Assembly (NCBI GenBank): GCA_910591455.2
Contig: OU342807.1
Span: 13,947,616-14,011,615, forward strand
Length of the DNA: 64,000 nucleotides
From: Pholis gunnellus
Taxonomy: Eukaryota > Chordata > Actinopteri > Perciformes > Pholidae
Direction of reading: 5' to 3'
Part shown: one piece after another, positions 60,391-64,000 of the stretch
How the letters are laid out: every line of letters begins with the position of its first letter
How positions within the stretch are numbered: position 1 is the first letter of the stretch
The notes under the pieces: model-generated
The model's database searches: none
Seen by the model: the letters and a program-made list of their open reading frames with translations, nothing else
Told to the model about the DNA's origin: nothing
Program-made: the position numbers and the translations under genes

Positions 60391-63300
60391 ACTGAATTGT
60401 TACCGGTTGTCTTTTCTTTTAAAAAGTTGCTTACCTAAATTTTGTTATGATCCTGATGAATGTTTATATTCAGAGAAATCACAAGTTAAAGTTACCTTCA
60501 TTTTAAGCTGTTAACTGCATAATAGATGAGGTGCACTGCCGTTCAAAAGTCTGGAATCACCTGTTATATTGATGTTTTACTTCGTTCCGTCAGTATTGGC
60601 CATTTTGACATATGTAAAAAACTGAATAATTCAGGCACAAAATGTATTGTTAAAATTGAAATAGTTTTGGCCCCAAAAGAAATAAATGATTCAAAATTCC
60701 ATTTAGTCGATAGTCTGTGATCCAATTACAATAGTGCTAAACCTAGACTAACCTTTTATTTCTATTGTGAAGTTTTAAGAATTGTTTTGCTAAAGCAGCA
60801 TGCCTGTTCAGTCCAGCTTGCTATAGGCATTATTGGGCACCTATCAATGAAACAGTAACCTGTTGCTATTTAAATCTGCACAGATGTGTGCTCTTCAAAG
60901 CATTGTGAATTTTCAAAGACTCAGCAGTAGGACGTCTTTCCAGAACCAGCATCTCTTACTTCCGGTAATTCACAGACTTCCCTTTGAACAGGTTCATGGG
61001 AACCACTTTCTACCAAAGAAAAATATTACATTCACCTCCTTTGTACTGGGGTAGCAATAGAAGCTTCAAAAGTGGATATTTCAAAATCTGAACGTACAAA
61101 AAACAAAACACTCTACATAGGTATATACTGTCACTTGAGGTGAGACTTAAAATGTAAAACTTTCCAGTTGAAGTACAGTACAACCAAGGCTCGAACCTTG
61201 GTTTTCAGGTCAATTTGGGTCCCATCTAGTCTCCTTGTGTTTTGACCTCCTTTCCTGCTCCCCTGCCTGTACACTTTCCTCCTTTTCCTCCATCTGTCCA
61301 TTCCTGAGGTCTCCTGTTGTCTTCCATCCCTGTGCTTGATCCACCTCCCCCTATTTATCAAGGTAAATATAAATAAGTAATTATATAAATTCTAAATATT
61401 AACTAATTATTAATTGTGGTGTCCACAAACAAATAAAGGCCGACCTCAAGTACAGCCAAAAACTAGGGTTAAACTCCTGGTGCCTGTCATATGAAGCTTA
61501 CCAACTGAGCACAATGTACATTGCCATTAATTTAATAAATTCAACAAAAGAGTCTTACTATTTTCAAGACTTTGTTGTTCTGGATTACTCATCCAAAGTG
61601 TTATTGTCCTTTTTGTTTTTCACTGTGAATGAATGTGTTTTGTAGTAACATACAAGTGTCACAAGATGGCAATAGATACATTTGAAGTACTGTACAGGAA
61701 CCGCGCAAGTCACCGAAATTTTCACAGCATGGTTTGTCTTTTCACAAGGAATGCCATTTTAGGGAATGAAAGGATCCTGTCCCCTGAAACTCTACAGGGC
61801 TTTTATTTTGAAAGGGATGAGTTTGTATTAATTGCATAATGCCGTAACAAAAATTCAACAGGGTATACGGTAGCAGATCAGGAAAAAAAGGAAGCTTCAT
61901 ACTGAAATAAGACCAAAAATACTGATCAAACAAGTGAATTGCAAATAGAGGCCTATCTCTAATATAGACCAGCCTCAAATAAAGGCGTGGTGCCCTCTGT
62001 AGTTGAGGGACATAAAGGACAAACACTATTCATTTTCAAAGAGCAACTGCCATTGGGGAAATTCCAACACTTCACCAACCAATGGTGTAACTTCCTCAGT
62101 CACTCGGTAAGTCTAATTTCCGAGTCTTTTGTATTTGTTTACTGTGTCGGTGTTTAGTTGTTATAGTTTAGATAATAACATATTTGTAAAAATGAATGTG
62201 GATTTGTCCTATGTCTACATAAGCACATTGTTAGCACAGAGTTTTATTATTGCTACACACTAGCATATGTTAATATTGTTGTACAGTAATATTGATAGAA
62301 AAGGCATTTAGCCTGTGACATTTATACTCTGCTTGGAGTTATGTAATGCTTTTTTTAGTCCACAACAAATCATGCCATTGAGCTAAATGTGCTCCTACAT
62401 TAGTATTAATGATATTGTATGATCTTCTGCAGCTAGCTTTGTGCTACAAATGGCTCTGTGATTCTTAACCATGCAAATTAATTGGGATCAGGGATGCCAC
62501 CATTGTACGCTGAATGTTGTATCTAAGCTGTTAAGAGACAGTAGTTGATTTAATGACTAGAGATGACCTTTTGTCCACATGAGGTTGTCGCATGCGCTTT
62601 TGAAACAGACAGATGGGGTTGACACACGTTTCATGTTTCATGTCATGAAACCTGTATTCTCCAACACGTCTCCTGCTGGATGTCATGCACCTGGCCCTGC
62701 CTTGGTGCATAAGTGCTGCTCTCACGTTTGTTTGTGTATGTGTGTGTGTAGAGCTCAAGTGTACACTGAACATCCACAGCCTGAGTAACCGGTCTGTTTG
62801 GTTTTGGATAGTTTTTGAAATTGTTGTCGTTGTTGAAATTGTTGTCAAAAATAATCCTAGTGCTGCTAGCTACTTTCGTTGGAAAACAGTTGGCAACACC
62901 GGGCTGGGTTTTTTGCATGGATCATTTCGAAATCTAGTTTACTCAAGATTACCAACCCTGCTCTTAAGTCGATCAATCCTTTTTAGAACAGGAAGTTTAT
63001 AGGCCTGCATCGTACATTTTGATAAGGGTACTTGACCCATATGTTTTTTTGTGATTAGACTGGTGTTGTGTAGACACAACCATCCATGTTACCAGGCCTG
63101 TGACCTTATGGGATCAGAAACAAAAATAATTCTTACAGAAAGTGGCAACTACCTCTCAGATGGAGGCATACTGTATTTACAGATACCAAAGACAGCTGTT
63201 AAACATTTGAGATATATAACAAGATAGACATGAACAACCTTAGACCCAGTTGTTGAAATGTCATAGCCAACTCACAGAAGCAATTTACTCCATAGCCTAC

Positions 63301-64000
63301 CAGTCACAATAGCCTTCTTTCCAATTCTTTGCAAAATCCAACAAAACAAAACATGTTATGGCACGAGATGTAAAGAAGAGTCCTCACTCTGTTGGAGTCG
63401 TAGGAACAAAAGCATGTAATTATACAGTGGTGTTACTCACAGAGACGCTTTACCTCAAAACTATTTTTGCACACAAACCCGCATCAGCAAAGTTTGATTT
63501 TGGCCTGTTATTAAATTAGTCATGGAATTAACATTACTTAGCAAACGCTGATGATCTGCAGTTTCTCCTTTTAACAAGCAAAAGCAGCGATTAGTGACGG
63601 CTAAAAGTGAGACGCTGCTACCGGAATGTGTTGCACACTGGGTTTTAGAACTAAGGGTGGGTATCTTGAGGATTTTATCGATACTACCACTCTTATCAAT
63701 ACTTTAGTAACCCGGTACTTTATCAATTAACTTAGATTCTTTAAAATACATTAATATTAGGATTAAAACTGATTTATATTTGAAATAAAAGAATATATTT
63801 GTTCAACAGCAAATAGGGCCCTATGTAATCCTTTTATTTATTTTTACAGATTCCATTTAATTTTTTCCCAAATTTATGGTTTTCCATAAAAACAATTCTC
63901 TGTTTTATGATTTACGATTTTAGCAAATTTTGCCATTGGAAAGTGTCTAATCATCTGGTGGATGAATAATTTCAAAGAAAATATTCTAAATGAAAAGAAT
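60391..64000. other. slc5a7-like 3' flank and downstream intergenic DNA
   Basis: AATAAA at 60681-60686 is a candidate polyadenylation signal, although it lies within a possible transposon remnant. The remainder is AT-rich and noncoding as far as I can see. A short GT tract is at 62726-62750. A repeat-like block with alternating tcgata/tatcaa words is at about 63650-63730. Confidence 0.5.
60536..60900. mobile_element. Possible decayed DNA-transposon fragment downstream of slc5a7-like
   Basis: The sequence starts tgccgttcaaaagtctggaa, which resembles the terminal ccgttcaaaagtttgggg of fish Tc1-like elements. The following AT-rich sequence has no recognisable transposase. The right terminus was not found. 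Confidence 0.35.

Overview
This window looks like nuclear DNA of a ray-finned fish, most likely a percomorph teleost. It holds vertebrate genes with many short exons and GT-AG introns, long AC/GT microsatellites, and palindromic MITE-type repeats of kinds I recognise from percomorph genomes. I see no bacterial, viral or organellar genes, no CRISPR array and no tRNA or rRNA gene.

Three protein-coding genes can be assembled exon by exon, all on the + strand. (1) frmpd1 (FERM and PDZ domain-containing 1) has 14 coding exons from 9801 to 30215 and encodes about 2132 aa. Its start codon lies just downstream of a probable splice acceptor, so one or more 5' UTR exons probably lie in 1-9.79 kb. A CpG-richer stretch ending in a donor-like site at 317 is one candidate. 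(2) A MATE-family H+/organic-cation antiporter (slc47a1-like) has 16 coding exons from 38683 to 47859 and encodes about 584 aa. (3) A Na+-coupled high-affinity choline transporter-like gene (slc5a7-like) has 8 coding exons from 54549 to 60390 and encodes about 556 aa. All three joined reading frames stay open with compatible intron phases, so they look functional.

Between the genes are exon relics and repeats. A decayed copy of slc47a1 exons 3-4 lies at 34489-34830, and a decayed copy of slc5a7-like exon 1 lies at about 52085-52205. Each is in the same orientation as, and a few kb upstream of, its intact relative. Other items are a non-LTR retrotransposon 3' fragment on the minus strand near 53.6-54.1 kb, an unassigned dispersed repeat with a residual ORF (two copies, near 7.0 and 53.3 kb), several palindromic or TTAA-flanked MITEs, a ~40-bp minisatellite and many microsatellites. 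The most notable structural signal is frmpd1 intron 7 (187 bp), which starts with an AC repeat at the donor and ends with a GT repeat at the acceptor, so the pre-mRNA could fold into a hairpin that joins the splice sites.

Functionally, slc47a1-like and slc5a7-like are neighbouring transporters of organic cations (polyspecific efflux and choline uptake). frmpd1 encodes a scaffold and is not obviously linked to them. I found no convincing undescribed multi-gene system. The interest is in splicing architecture, duplicated exon relics, changed residues in the two transporters and uncharacterised repeats.
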